Assembly: GCA_016787705.1 (NCBI GenBank) | Contig: JAEUTP010000018.1 | Location: 1 to 64,000 of the forward strand | Direction: 5' to 3' | Source: Bacteroidia bacterium | GTDB taxonomy: Bacteria; Bacteroidota; Bacteroidia; B-17B0; Aurantibacillaceae | DNA: 64,000 nt | In this document: positions 54,159-62,664 of the stretch, one piece after another | Position numbering within the stretch: the stretch's first letter is position 1 | Layout: each line of letters opens with the position of its first letter | Notes under the pieces: model-generated | Database searches by the model: none | What the model saw: only the letters and a program-made list of their open reading frames with translations | What the model was told of the DNA's origin: nothing | Position numbers and translations under genes: made by a program

Positions 54159-54176
54159 TACCTCTAAATTGAGGTA
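54159..54176 (+). promoter_or_regulatory. Dyad directly before the hsdR start, with -7-like box upstream
   Basis: TACCTC (54159-54164) and GAGGTA (54171-54176) are perfectly complementary with a 6-nt spacer. It overlaps the end of a TATATTTC box (54151-54158) and ends 2 nt before the TTG start. The right arm contains GAGG, a possible ribosome-binding sequence. It could be an operator or a translation-gating hairpin for the whole defence operon. Confidence 0.55.
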
Positions 54177-54178
54177 AA

Positions 54179-56950
54179 TTGAATCAAAACCCTGAACAAA
54201 TAGCAAGAGATAATATCGACAAGCAGTTGAAGGCTTGTGGGTGGATTATTCAGGGTAAGAAGGAAATTAATCTTGGCGCAGGGCTTGGCGTAGCTGTTCG
54301 TGAATATCAAACTGATATCGGGCCAGCCGATTACGTACTGTTTTTAGATAAAAAGCCTGTAGGAATCATTGAAGCCAAGAGAGAGGAAGAAGGTCACCGC
54401 TTAACTACTGTTGAAGACCAATCTACAGATTACGCAAGCAGCAAATTAAAATATTTAAACAACGATCCACTCCCCTTTGTTTATGAAAGCACCGGAGAGA
54501 TAACTCGCTTTACAGATTATACTGATCCCAAACCACGCTCAAGAGAAGTATTTACATTTCATCGTCCGGAAACCTTTAAGGACTGGATTAAGAAAGCCAA
54601 ATCACTTAGAAAAAGATTACTTGATTTACCTGTACTTCCCATTGAAGGGCTGCGTGAATGTCAGATCAACGCAATAAATAATCTTGAAGTTTCTTTAAAG
54701 GAAAACCGACCTCGTGCCTTAATTCAAATGGCAACAGGATCAGGGAAAACATTTACTGCTATTACATTTATATATCGCCTCTTAAAATATGCTCAGGCAA
54801 AAAGAGTTTTATTTTTAGTTGATACAAAAAACCTCGGTGAACAGGCGGAACAAGAGTTTATGGCTTTTCAGCCAAATGATGATAATAGAAAGTTTACTGA
54901 ACTTTACAATGTACAACGATTGAAAAACAGTTACGTTGCTACTGACAGTCAAGTTTGTATTAGTACGATACAAAGATTATACTCAATTCTTAAAGGAACA
55001 GAATTAGATGAGACTTCGGAAACAGAAAATCCGAATGAAAAGAAGTTTGAACCAAAGGAAGCAGTTCCGGTTGGTTATAATGAAAAAGTACCAATAGAGT
55101 TTTTTGACTTCATTGTGATTGATGAATGCCATAGAAGCATTTACAACCTATGGAAGCAAGTATTAGATTACTTTGATGGTTTTTTAATAGGTTTAACTGC
55201 AACACCTGACAATAGAACATTCGGATTCTTTAATCAGAATGTTGTGAGCGAGTACACTCATGAACAAGCTGTGATTGATGGTGTAAATGTTGGTAGTGAT
55301 GTTTATCAGATTGAAACAGAAATCACAAAAAAAGGCGGTGTAATTTGGAAGGGGCAGTACGTTGACCATCGAGAGAAATTATCTCGAAAAAAAAGATGGC
55401 AACAAGTAGATGAGGATACTGCTTATTCTAATAAGCAGTTGGATGATGCGGTTGTGAATCCAAATCAGATAAGATTGATTATAAAAACCTTTAAAGATCA
55501 TCTGCCGGAAATGTTTCCGGAACGATTGGATAAGGATGGCAAATATGAAGTTCCAAAAACACTCATTTTTGCTAAAACAGATTCTCATGCAGACGACATT
55601 ATACAAATTGTGAGGGAAGAATTTGCAGAAGAAAATAAATTCTGTAAAAAAATCACTTACAATGCCGAAGATCCAAAATCAGTTCTTGCTCAATTCCGCA
55701 ATGATTACTATCCTCGGATAGCGGTAACGGTAGATATGATTGCTACCGGAACTGATGTAAAGCCTTTGGAATGTTTGCTTTTTATGCGTGATGTGAAGAG
55801 TAAGAACTACTTTGAGCAAATGAAAGGTCGTGGCACAAGAACAGTTGATTTAGACACTCTAAAAAAGGTCACTCCAAGTGCTAAATACACGAAAGATCAC
55901 TTTGTAATTGTAGATGCAATTGGAGTTACAAAAAGTTTAAAGACAGATAGTCGACCACTTGAGAAAAAGCCATCTGTTCCTCTAAAAGATTTATTAGGAG
56001 CTATTGCAGTTGGGGTGCGTGAAGAGGAAGTTTTCACTTCTGTTGCGAATAGACTACTCCGATTAGAGAAACAGTTAACTGAAAAAGAGAAAGCTGCGTT
56101 CTCGGATAAAACAAAAGGAAGAACAATTACCCAAGTTGCGAAGGCTTTACTTAATGCTTATAATCCTGATACGATTGAAGATTTAGAAAACGATGTAAGA
56201 AAAAAGCTTGTTGGTAAATCTATTGAAGAAATTAATAATGAAATTGAATCGAGAAAATCTCAATTGATCGAGAGTGCAGCCGAAGTTTTTACGGGTGAAC
56301 TTAATTTGTTTATTGATAATGTTAGAAAAGCACACGAGCAAATTATAGACATTGTAAATCCGGATAAGCTTGTGAATGTTGGTTGGGCTAAAGATAGCAC
56401 AGAGCAGGCGAATGAGTTAATCAAGTCGTTCTCTGATTGGTTATTTGCACATAAAGATGAAATTACGGCTTTACAAATTTTCTATAATCAACCTTTCAGA
56501 AGAAGGGAATTGACATTTGACATGATCAAAGAGGTCTTGGAAAAATTGAAGTTAGATAAACCAACCCTTGCTCCAATGCGCCTGTGGTCAGCCTATGAGC
56601 AATTAGGTAAGACAAATGGTAGTGCAAAGAATGAACTTATTGCCATTGTTTCCCTGATTCGAAAGGTCATGGATATTGATGAAGTGCTTACTCCATATGA
56701 TAAAACGGTAGACAAGAATTTTCAAGATTGGGTTTTCAAAAAACAAGCCGGTAATCTTAAGTTTACTGAAGAGCAAATGAATTGGCTACGGACAATTAAA
56801 GATTACATAGCCAATAGTTTCCATATTGAAAAGGATGACTTTGATTTAAACCCTTTCAATGCAATGGGTGGACTTGGCAAGCTATGGAGTTTATTTGGAG
56901 ATAAAACAGATGATATTATTAACGAATTAAATGAAGTATTGGCAGCATAA
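54179..56950 (+). CDS. hsdR: Type I restriction endonuclease R subunit
   Basis: 923 residues. An N-terminal PD-(D/E)xK nuclease domain has D51 and E65-A-K67 (in GPADYVLFLDKKPVGIIEAKR). The motor follows with Walker A ATGSGKT (residues 185-191), DECH (315-318), and motif QMKGRGTRT. The C-terminal part (about 640-923) is helical and contacts the methyltransferase. Start is TTG at 54179; no ATG is better placed. It begins the defence operon and its stop TAA overlaps the next start codon by one base. HsdR translocates DNA and cuts it when the HsdS target is unmethylated. Confidence 0.92.
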   Translation: MNQNPEQIARDNIDKQLKACGWIIQGKKEINLGAGLGVAVREYQTDIGPADYVLFLDKKPVGIIEAKREEEGHRLTTVEDQSTDYASSKLKYLNNDPLPFVYESTGEITRFTDYTDPKPRSREVFTFHRPETFKDWIKKAKSLRKRLLDLPVLPIEGLRECQINAINNLEVSLKENRPRALIQMATGSGKTFTAITFIYRLLKYAQAKRVLFLVDTKNLGEQAEQEFMAFQPNDDNRKFTELYNVQRLKNSYVATDSQVCISTIQRLYSILKGTELDETSETENPNEKKFEPKEAVPVGYNEKVPIEFFDFIVIDECHRSIYNLWKQVLDYFDGFLIGLTATPDNRTFGFFNQNVVSEYTHEQAVIDGVNVGSDVYQIETEITKKGGVIWKGQYVDHREKLSRKKRWQQVDEDTAYSNKQLDDAVVNPNQIRLIIKTFKDHLPEMFPERLDKDGKYEVPKTLIFAKTDSHADDIIQIVREEFAEENKFCKKITYNAEDPKSVLAQFRNDYYPRIAVTVDMIATGTDVKPLECLLFMRDVKSKNYFEQMKGRGTRTVDLDTLKKVTPSAKYTKDHFVIVDAIGVTKSLKTDSRPLEKKPSVPLKDLLGAIAVGVREEEVFTSVANRLLRLEKQLTEKEKAAFSDKTKGRTITQVAKALLNAYNPDTIEDLENDVRKKLVGKSIEEINNEIESRKSQLIESAAEVFTGELNLFIDNVRKAHEQIIDIVNPDKLVNVGWAKDSTEQANELIKSFSDWLFAHKDEITALQIFYNQPFRRRELTFDMIKEVLEKLKLDKPTLAPMRLWSAYEQLGKTNGSAKNELIAIVSLIRKVMDIDEVLTPYDKTVDKNFQDWVFKKQAGNLKFTEEQMNWLRTIKDYIANSFHIEKDDFDLNPFNAMGGLGKLWSLFGDKTDDIINELNEVLAA

Positions 56951-58947
56951 TGAGCGGTTTATTTTTAAATTTTTACCAAGTAGATTTATCTACCAAATCA
57001 ATCGATTTGGAGTATTTGAATTACGCAGATTATGAATCAAAAGAGAAATTCAAGGAACTCAGGGACAATAACAAAGACAAATACTTTCATCGTTCTGATG
57101 ACAAAATAGTTTATTGGAATAAGAATAATGCTTCTTCTGATAGCCTATCTCAAAACAGAATGAGCATTACGGACGAGGATGATCCTAAAGTGTTTTCCAA
57201 AATAATTGAAGATTCAATAATTACTTTTTTAAGATCAAAGCCCGAATACAATATTTTTAAGAATAAGCACGCCAGTACTTGGGACATTATTTCTAAAAAA
57301 GATTTATTACAAGGAAAAATTGATGGATTGGTTGTAAATCGTATTGTTCATCTATCTTCTTACTTTTTTTTGAAGGATGAAACATTAATATTCGGTTTTA
57401 CCCTTTCTACATCCCTTAAAAACTCATTTACTTGGACAAGAGAAGACTTTATTAAGAATGGTATCGATGTTCTTGGATTGAAAGGCGATGCTCAAAAAAT
57501 ATTTTCTAATAAGCAGAGTCTTAAACGATTTCTTGAATCACGAGGCGCATCTTCAACTTATGACACTGCTATAAAACAAGAAAACTCAAGAGAGAAAAGT
57601 TTTCAGGTCATTGATGGTTTTTATAATTGGATTGCAAAAAAGAAGGATGAAATAATCCTTCCTTCCGGTATTCAAATTAACAGTATCGTTAAAAGATATA
57701 TTCCATTTGAAAATAATTTAATTAAATCCGAGATACTTCCAAAACCTGAAAGATATTTTTACAGTAACAAAACCAACACTAACGGATTGAAGTATTATAA
57801 TGATATGGTTAAGAATTATAAACCATATTCATTAGAACTTTATCAGAATAAACGAATAAATTTCGGAATAATTTGTCCTACAGAATTTCAAGGCGAAACG
57901 GAAGCATATCTTAAACGAATTGAAGCCAAGCTTAAAGAGACTTTTCATTTTAATGATATCGGATTCACTCTTATAACGATTGCAAGTAAGGGTTTGGAAG
58001 ATTATAAAAAGGCAGTTTATGACGACAATATCTTGAAGTCAGATTTAATTTTTGTTATCGTTTCAAAAGATCATGAAAAGCTTGATGAAAGGAACTCGCC
58101 ATATCATGTGTGCAAGGCTAAATTGATAGGGAACGGTATTCCAACTCAGGACATACAGGTGGAAACAATTAGACAGAATACATCTGATTTTACCATGACG
58201 AATATCTGTCTTAATACTTATGCAAAGCTTGGCGGTACTGCTTGGACTATTGAAAAGGAAGAAAAAATCAGGGAAGAATTGGTTGTTGGTATTGGTTCAA
58301 CAACTGGAGATAACGGTGAACATATCTTAGGAATTGCACAGGTCTTTCATAATGACGGAAGATATATCATGGGCGACTGCGCTCCCCTTTCTACTTTCGA
58401 CAACTACGCTACAAACCTGGAGAATCATTTATTCAACACTTTGAAACCGATTATTGATGGAATAAAAAAGGACGAAACCTTTAGATTAATTTTTCATCTC
58501 TATAAATCAGCAAGTGAGAAATATGAAATAACAGCCATTAACAATTTAAAAAATAGGCTTTCGGGGTATAATTTTGAATTCGCCTTAGTTCATTTAGGTT
58601 ATGGTCACAACTTCAGAATGTACTACAACGATGGGAAGTATGATACCACCCAAGGAACATACGTCCAATTAAGCAAGCATTCCGCTTTACTAAACTTTGT
58701 AGCTAAAAGCGATTTGCCATTGAAAATTGATTTAGATAAGAGATCAACTTTTACAAGTTTGTTTTACATTGCAAAACAGGTCTATTGGTTTTCTCACCTT
58801 TCTCACAGAAGTTATATGCCTTCAAAACGAACTGTTACAATAATGTATCCATCGTTAATGGCTAAAATGACTGAAGAATTAAAGAAAGTAGATGGTTGGG
58901 ATTATGACAGATTAAAAGCGGTAAGCGAGAAATTATGGTTTATTTAA
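56950..58947 (+). CDS. Argonaute-like (pAgo) PIWI protein, catalytically inactive
   Basis: 665 residues. The C-terminal half is a MID-PIWI module: the 5'-end binding residues follow the Y-K-Q-K pattern (Y385, K389, Q400, K426) in PYHVCKAKLIGNGIPTQ and NTYAKLGGTAW, spaced 4, 11 and 26 residues as in known PIWI proteins. In the PIWI core the first catalytic Asp (normally GID) is GIG (447-449), and HLYK (516-519) replaces the second Asp segment, so slicing is not expected. PTIMYPSLMA-like C-terminus (TVTIMYPSLMA) fits. The N-terminal ~300 residues hold a reduced N/PAZ-like region. It overlaps hsdR by 1 bp and the nuclease gene by 13 bp. The family binds guide nucleic acid and triggers a partner effector. 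Confidence 0.83.
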   Translation: MSGLFLNFYQVDLSTKSIDLEYLNYADYESKEKFKELRDNNKDKYFHRSDDKIVYWNKNNASSDSLSQNRMSITDEDDPKVFSKIIEDSIITFLRSKPEYNIFKNKHASTWDIISKKDLLQGKIDGLVVNRIVHLSSYFFLKDETLIFGFTLSTSLKNSFTWTREDFIKNGIDVLGLKGDAQKIFSNKQSLKRFLESRGASSTYDTAIKQENSREKSFQVIDGFYNWIAKKKDEIILPSGIQINSIVKRYIPFENNLIKSEILPKPERYFYSNKTNTNGLKYYNDMVKNYKPYSLELYQNKRINFGIICPTEFQGETEAYLKRIEAKLKETFHFNDIGFTLITIASKGLEDYKKAVYDDNILKSDLIFVIVSKDHEKLDERNSPYHVCKAKLIGNGIPTQDIQVETIRQNTSDFTMTNICLNTYAKLGGTAWTIEKEEKIREELVVGIGSTTGDNGEHILGIAQVFHNDGRYIMGDCAPLSTFDNYATNLENHLFNTLKPIIDGIKKDETFRLIFHLYKSASEKYEITAINNLKNRLSGYNFEFALVHLGYGHNFRMYYNDGKYDTTQGTYVQLSKHSALLNFVAKSDLPLKIDLDKRSTFTSLFYIAKQVYWFSHLSHRSYMPSKRTVTIMYPSLMAKMTEELKKVDGWDYDRLKAVSEKLWFI

Positions 58948-59966
58948 GAACAATAATAAATGAAAACAAGGCAAAACTTGCTTCTGCAAACAACATTGAG
59001 TTTGCAGCTTACCTTGGCGTAACAAATAAGGAGGATATATCTTCTTATAGCTTTAATTTATCCCCGCAAGAAGCTGTTGCTCTCAAAGGCTACTCTGGGG
59101 ACACTGTAAGTAAAGATGAAGTTCTTGAAATATTTAATAAGAAGGCAGTTAAGGGAGTTGATGCGACTTCCAACATTTACAAATTTGCCGGACTTTATCT
59201 CGCTGCAAAAGATGATTTAAAAGGGAAATTTGAAGAGAAATATAATTCGGGTAATCTGAAACAAAAATATTTTTTGACATTAGTTGAGCCAAATTATTCC
59301 GGCAAGTTATTATCCGAACTTTCTAATGTTAGTGATCCGACAACTTTAATTTTAAAAGTTATACTTGAACCTGATAGTGTAATCAAAAACCTTGATGCAG
59401 CCATTGTTGATTTTTGCAAAGCAGATATCGGTGTTGAAGATTTATTAATACTTGAAGGACTTGAAAAGGCACTCATTAAAACGAAGTACAACAACCAAAC
59501 AGCTGAAGAGTTAGTTAGAAGTATCCTTAATAATTTTGGCAATTCGGTAAATAAAATAATTAAAGGCAGAAGACAAGGCCATCCGGATTTTGAAATCAAA
59601 GATGAATATGACGTTCAAGACGTACTGTATGTCATACTTAAATCTGTATTCCCTAACCTACGTGATGAGGATGCAATTGCAAAAGTAGGGGCAAAATCAA
59701 CAAAAATAGACTTAATTATTCGAGAGGAAGGTTTATTGATAGAAGCAAAAATGATGAAGCAAAGTGATTCTAATGAAACAAAATTTATTGAGGAACTGAA
59801 AATTGATTTTGAATCGTATCACGAATGTAAATGGTTGAAAAAATTATTTTGCTTTGTGTACGATCCTTTAAAAAAGACAAGAGACATTTCAAATTTTAAT
59901 GATTTGAATGGCAAAAGAAATAAAAATGGACATGAATTTGAAGTTGAAGTAATTGTAATAAATTAA
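58935..59966 (+). CDS. PD-(D/E)xK nuclease, probable pAgo effector
   Basis: 343 residues. The C-terminal ~120 residues have a restriction-nuclease-like fold: DVQDVLYVILKSVFP, KIDLIIREEGLLIEAKMM with D259 and E270-A-K272, the metal-dependent core, and a downstream FCFVYDPLKKTRDIS motif. The N-terminal ~220 residues are helical and unfamiliar, perhaps the part that contacts the Argonaute. It overlaps the pAgo gene by 13 bp and hsdS by 1 bp. Inactive pAgo proteins are known to work with such separate nucleases that kill the infected cell. Confidence 0.8.
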   Translation: MVYLRTIINENKAKLASANNIEFAAYLGVTNKEDISSYSFNLSPQEAVALKGYSGDTVSKDEVLEIFNKKAVKGVDATSNIYKFAGLYLAAKDDLKGKFEEKYNSGNLKQKYFLTLVEPNYSGKLLSELSNVSDPTTLILKVILEPDSVIKNLDAAIVDFCKADIGVEDLLILEGLEKALIKTKYNNQTAEELVRSILNNFGNSVNKIIKGRRQGHPDFEIKDEYDVQDVLYVILKSVFPNLRDEDAIAKVGAKSTKIDLIIREEGLLIEAKMMKQSDSNETKFIEELKIDFESYHECKWLKKLFCFVYDPLKKTRDISNFNDLNGKRNKNGHEFEVEVIVIN

Positions 59967-61228
59967 TGGCGGAACAGGAAAACAATCTGCCAAAAGGCTG
60001 GCAGTCTAAAACACTTGGTGAAGTATTTACAATTGAACGTGGGGGTTCTCCTCGCCCTATTGAAGATTTTATAACCAGTGATAGTAAAGGCATCAACTGG
60101 ATAAAAATTGGCGATACCAAAAACGCAACAAAATACATATATGAAACTGCTGAGAAAATTAAACCCGAAGGAGCCAAACGATCAAGAATGGTTTATGAAG
60201 GGGATTTTCTTCTTTCCAATTCAATGAGTTTCGGGAGACCATACATAATGAAGACAAGCGGTTGTATTCATGACGGTTGGTTAGTAATTAGAAATAATGA
60301 AAATATAGACAATGATTATCTGTATCATATACTAAGCTCTAATTATCTGTATCAGCAATTTTCAAACTTAGCCAAAGGATCAACGGTAAAGAATTTGAAT
60401 ATTGAGGCTGTAAAAAAGGCGGTTATTCGATTTCCTTCTATTGAAAAACAGAGGGCAATAGTTTTAAAGGTTGAAGAACTATTGAGTGAGTTAGAATCGA
60501 CAAAGAATACCTTACTGCTTGTACAAGATCAATTAAAAGTATTCCGCAGTAGTACCTTAAAATTTGCTTTTGAAGGAAGATTCACCAATAATAATGTTCC
60601 CTCTAATGGATTACCAAAAGACTGGAAGCAAGTGAAATTGGGTGAATTAGCCAATGCAGTTGATCCTCAACCAAGCCATAGAACTCCCCCAATCGATCCC
60701 GAAGGTATACCATATGCGAGCATAAAGGACTTTGATTCTGAATTGGACAAAATTGATTTAACATCTGCAAGGAAAGTATCCCCAAGCGTTCTTAAAGAAC
60801 ATATTAGTAGATACACATTACAAAAGGGTGATTTTGTCATCGGAAAAATTGGCACCATTGGCAAACCGGTGAGGATCGTATTGCCTCAAAACTACTGCTT
60901 ATCTGCAAACATAGTTTTGATTCAACCACGAAAAATTGATCCAACTTTTCTTTTTTATTTTTTTCAATCAAATATTATTGAAAAGGCTTTTTCCTCTGGT
61001 GCAAATTCAACCACTCAAGCGGCTTTTGGTATCCAAAAAGTGAGAGAGTTAGTTATAAATTTGCCAAGTCCTGAAGAACAAAAGAAAATTGTGATTGAAA
61101 TAGAAAACAGAATTAGTGTCGCTGAAAAAATTGGAGAGGATGTTAAAACCTCATTGAAGCAATTAGAGACATTGAAGCAAAGTGTTTTAAAAAAAGCATT
61201 TGAGGGAAAACTGGTGAATGAAAATTAA
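59966..61228 (+). CDS. hsdS: Type I restriction specificity subunit
   Basis: 420 residues with two target-recognition domains beginning LPKGWQSKTLGEVFTIERGG and LPKDWKQVKLGELANAVD, each followed by a long helix (RAIVLKVEELLSELESTKN and KKIVIEIENRISVAEKIGED). The spacer helices end QSVLKKAFEGKLV, the classic HsdS C-terminal motif. It binds the bipartite DNA target for both HsdM and HsdR. It lies between the Argonaute-nuclease pair and the PRTase gene, with 1-bp and 11-bp overlaps. Confidence 0.92.
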   Translation: MAEQENNLPKGWQSKTLGEVFTIERGGSPRPIEDFITSDSKGINWIKIGDTKNATKYIYETAEKIKPEGAKRSRMVYEGDFLLSNSMSFGRPYIMKTSGCIHDGWLVIRNNENIDNDYLYHILSSNYLYQQFSNLAKGSTVKNLNIEAVKKAVIRFPSIEKQRAIVLKVEELLSELESTKNTLLLVQDQLKVFRSSTLKFAFEGRFTNNNVPSNGLPKDWKQVKLGELANAVDPQPSHRTPPIDPEGIPYASIKDFDSELDKIDLTSARKVSPSVLKEHISRYTLQKGDFVIGKIGTIGKPVRIVLPQNYCLSANIVLIQPRKIDPTFLFYFFQSNIIEKAFSSGANSTTQAAFGIQKVRELVINLPSPEEQKKIVIEIENRISVAEKIGEDVKTSLKQLETLKQSVLKKAFEGKLVNEN

Positions 61229-62507
61229 GGGGCAAATAGATGAAGTAATAAAATTGCAAGTCGAATCAATTTCAAAGAGATTGAAAGGCTCTGTAAGTTC
61301 TATCGACATTATTAACTGGCTTGGGAATTTCCATGAAAAAGATCATTTAAAGGCTCTTATAGTTTTAAGTAAATTGGAATATATATCTGAGCATGAGCTT
61401 GTAGAGCTACTTAATGAAAGATTAGAAAATATCATTACATCGACACCGGCGGATCACAATTTCATAATTCATCCAAGTGGTGAGTATGGCAAGAGTGGTA
61501 CATTAATGATTTACTACTTAAAGAAAACTCCTTGCTATGTAACAAATGCAGATAGAATTCAGTTTTATGAGACTTATAAGTTTTTTAAGAATGAAAAAAA
61601 ACAATTTCGGATCAAGCCGAAGTCTGTGCTTATAATTCTTGATGATTTCTTGGGTTCAGGATATTCTCTTTTAAGCTACTATAAGACCTATGTTGCACCA
61701 CAAGTGTTAGCCATTCCGAATATTGTTAAACAGTATGTTCTTTCAATTTTTCATTTAAGAAGAGCAGAGAGTCTCTTTAAAAAAACCTATGGATCAAAGT
61801 TACTTTTAGTGAGTGCCGAAAAATATCCGGCCTTCTCATATAAAAAATCAATATTTGGGTATAGGGAAAAAATGTTGCCCATTCGGGAATTTGCTCATGA
61901 GTATGGTAAGAACTTATTTTCATTACCAAATAGAGAGACCGGGAAAGAGGATATCTTTCCTTTAGGATATGAGAATTCACAGGCTCTAATTGTTTTTCCA
62001 TATAACCCGCCTAATAACACATTGCCTATAATCTGGTCAAACAAAGCGAATTGGAATCCGTTATATCCGAGATCGCAACAGATTAAGATAAATAAGTCTA
62101 AGGCTTTTAGAAAAGATTTAGCCCACAATTTGGGATTACTTCGACATTCCGAAGTAGCTGATGCATTGTACTCAGGAAGCAGAGATTTGGGTTGGAAAAG
62201 TTTTAATTTCATTACAAAAACTGATTTTGCATTATTTGCAATTCTGAATTTATTAAAGAAAAAAAGACCGATTCCATTAATTTGTCAGGAGTTAGGAATA
62301 ACTGAGAATGATTTTAATGAAATAATCTTAAGCGGAATAAATAAGGGAATTTTCAATGCAGATAATTCGATTACTGAATATGGAGAGGATATCTATTTTG
62401 ACGCGGTAAAAAAACTAAAGTATTTGAAAAGAGACAACATAAAGGAATTAGAATTTAAAAATTATAAAATTGATTATGTCCCAAAAACATTTAATGGTAG
62501 GTCATAA
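61218..62507 (+). CDS. Phosphoribosyltransferase-like retron-associated protein
   Basis: 429 residues. The N-terminal helical domain has WLGNFHEKDHLKALIVLSKLEYIS, seen in PRTase-CE-type conflict proteins; HPSGEYGKSGTLMIYYL and VLIILDDFLGSGYSLLSYY (141-155) make a phosphoribosyltransferase-like fold with a PRPP-loop-like DDFLGSG. The C-terminal part (about 340-420) resembles a winged helix (FALFAILNLLKKKRPIPLICQELGI). Adjacent to a retron RNA and RT it is probably the retron effector. The stop codon lies inside the a1 part of the RNA. Catalytic activity is not certain, since the motif is degenerate. Confidence 0.75.
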   Translation: MKIKGQIDEVIKLQVESISKRLKGSVSSIDIINWLGNFHEKDHLKALIVLSKLEYISEHELVELLNERLENIITSTPADHNFIIHPSGEYGKSGTLMIYYLKKTPCYVTNADRIQFYETYKFFKNEKKQFRIKPKSVLIILDDFLGSGYSLLSYYKTYVAPQVLAIPNIVKQYVLSIFHLRRAESLFKKTYGSKLLLVSAEKYPAFSYKKSIFGYREKMLPIREFAHEYGKNLFSLPNRETGKEDIFPLGYENSQALIVFPYNPPNNTLPIIWSNKANWNPLYPRSQQIKINKSKAFRKDLAHNLGLLRHSEVADALYSGSRDLGWKSFNFITKTDFALFAILNLLKKKRPIPLICQELGITENDFNEIILSGINKGIFNADNSITEYGEDIYFDAVKKLKYLKRDNIKELEFKNYKIDYVPKTFNGRS

Positions 62508-62664
62508 TAGGATTAGCAATTGTTTCAATTTTATTGAGACACCATGCACAGTGGGCATGGTTGCTGTAAAGCTACTCTACATCATTTTGATGTACAACAC
62601 CCTTCGGGGCTGTACATCAGAACGCGCGCGTTCATTCATGTAACTCGTAATCCTATTTATGACC
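62500..62664 (+). ncRNA. Retron msr-msd RNA
   Basis: About 165 nt. The ends pair: a1 GGTCATAATAGGATTA (62500-62515) with a2 TAATCCTATTTATGACC (62648-62664), 16 pairs and one bulge. TTAGC at 62513-62517 matches the branching-guanosine motif, with G62516 as candidate. Two msr hairpins follow: TGTTTCAAT/ATTGAGACA (62521-62541) and CCATGC/GCATGG (62542-62560). The msd part has a long hairpin with a TTCG loop (62589-62618) and a GC-rich palindrome GAACGCGCGCGTTC (62620-62633). It immediately precedes the RT gene. Confidence 0.82.

Noticed and set aside
60603-60864. Minus-strand short frames inside hsdS
   Set aside because: They overlap a well-supported specificity subunit and have no start context or domain.
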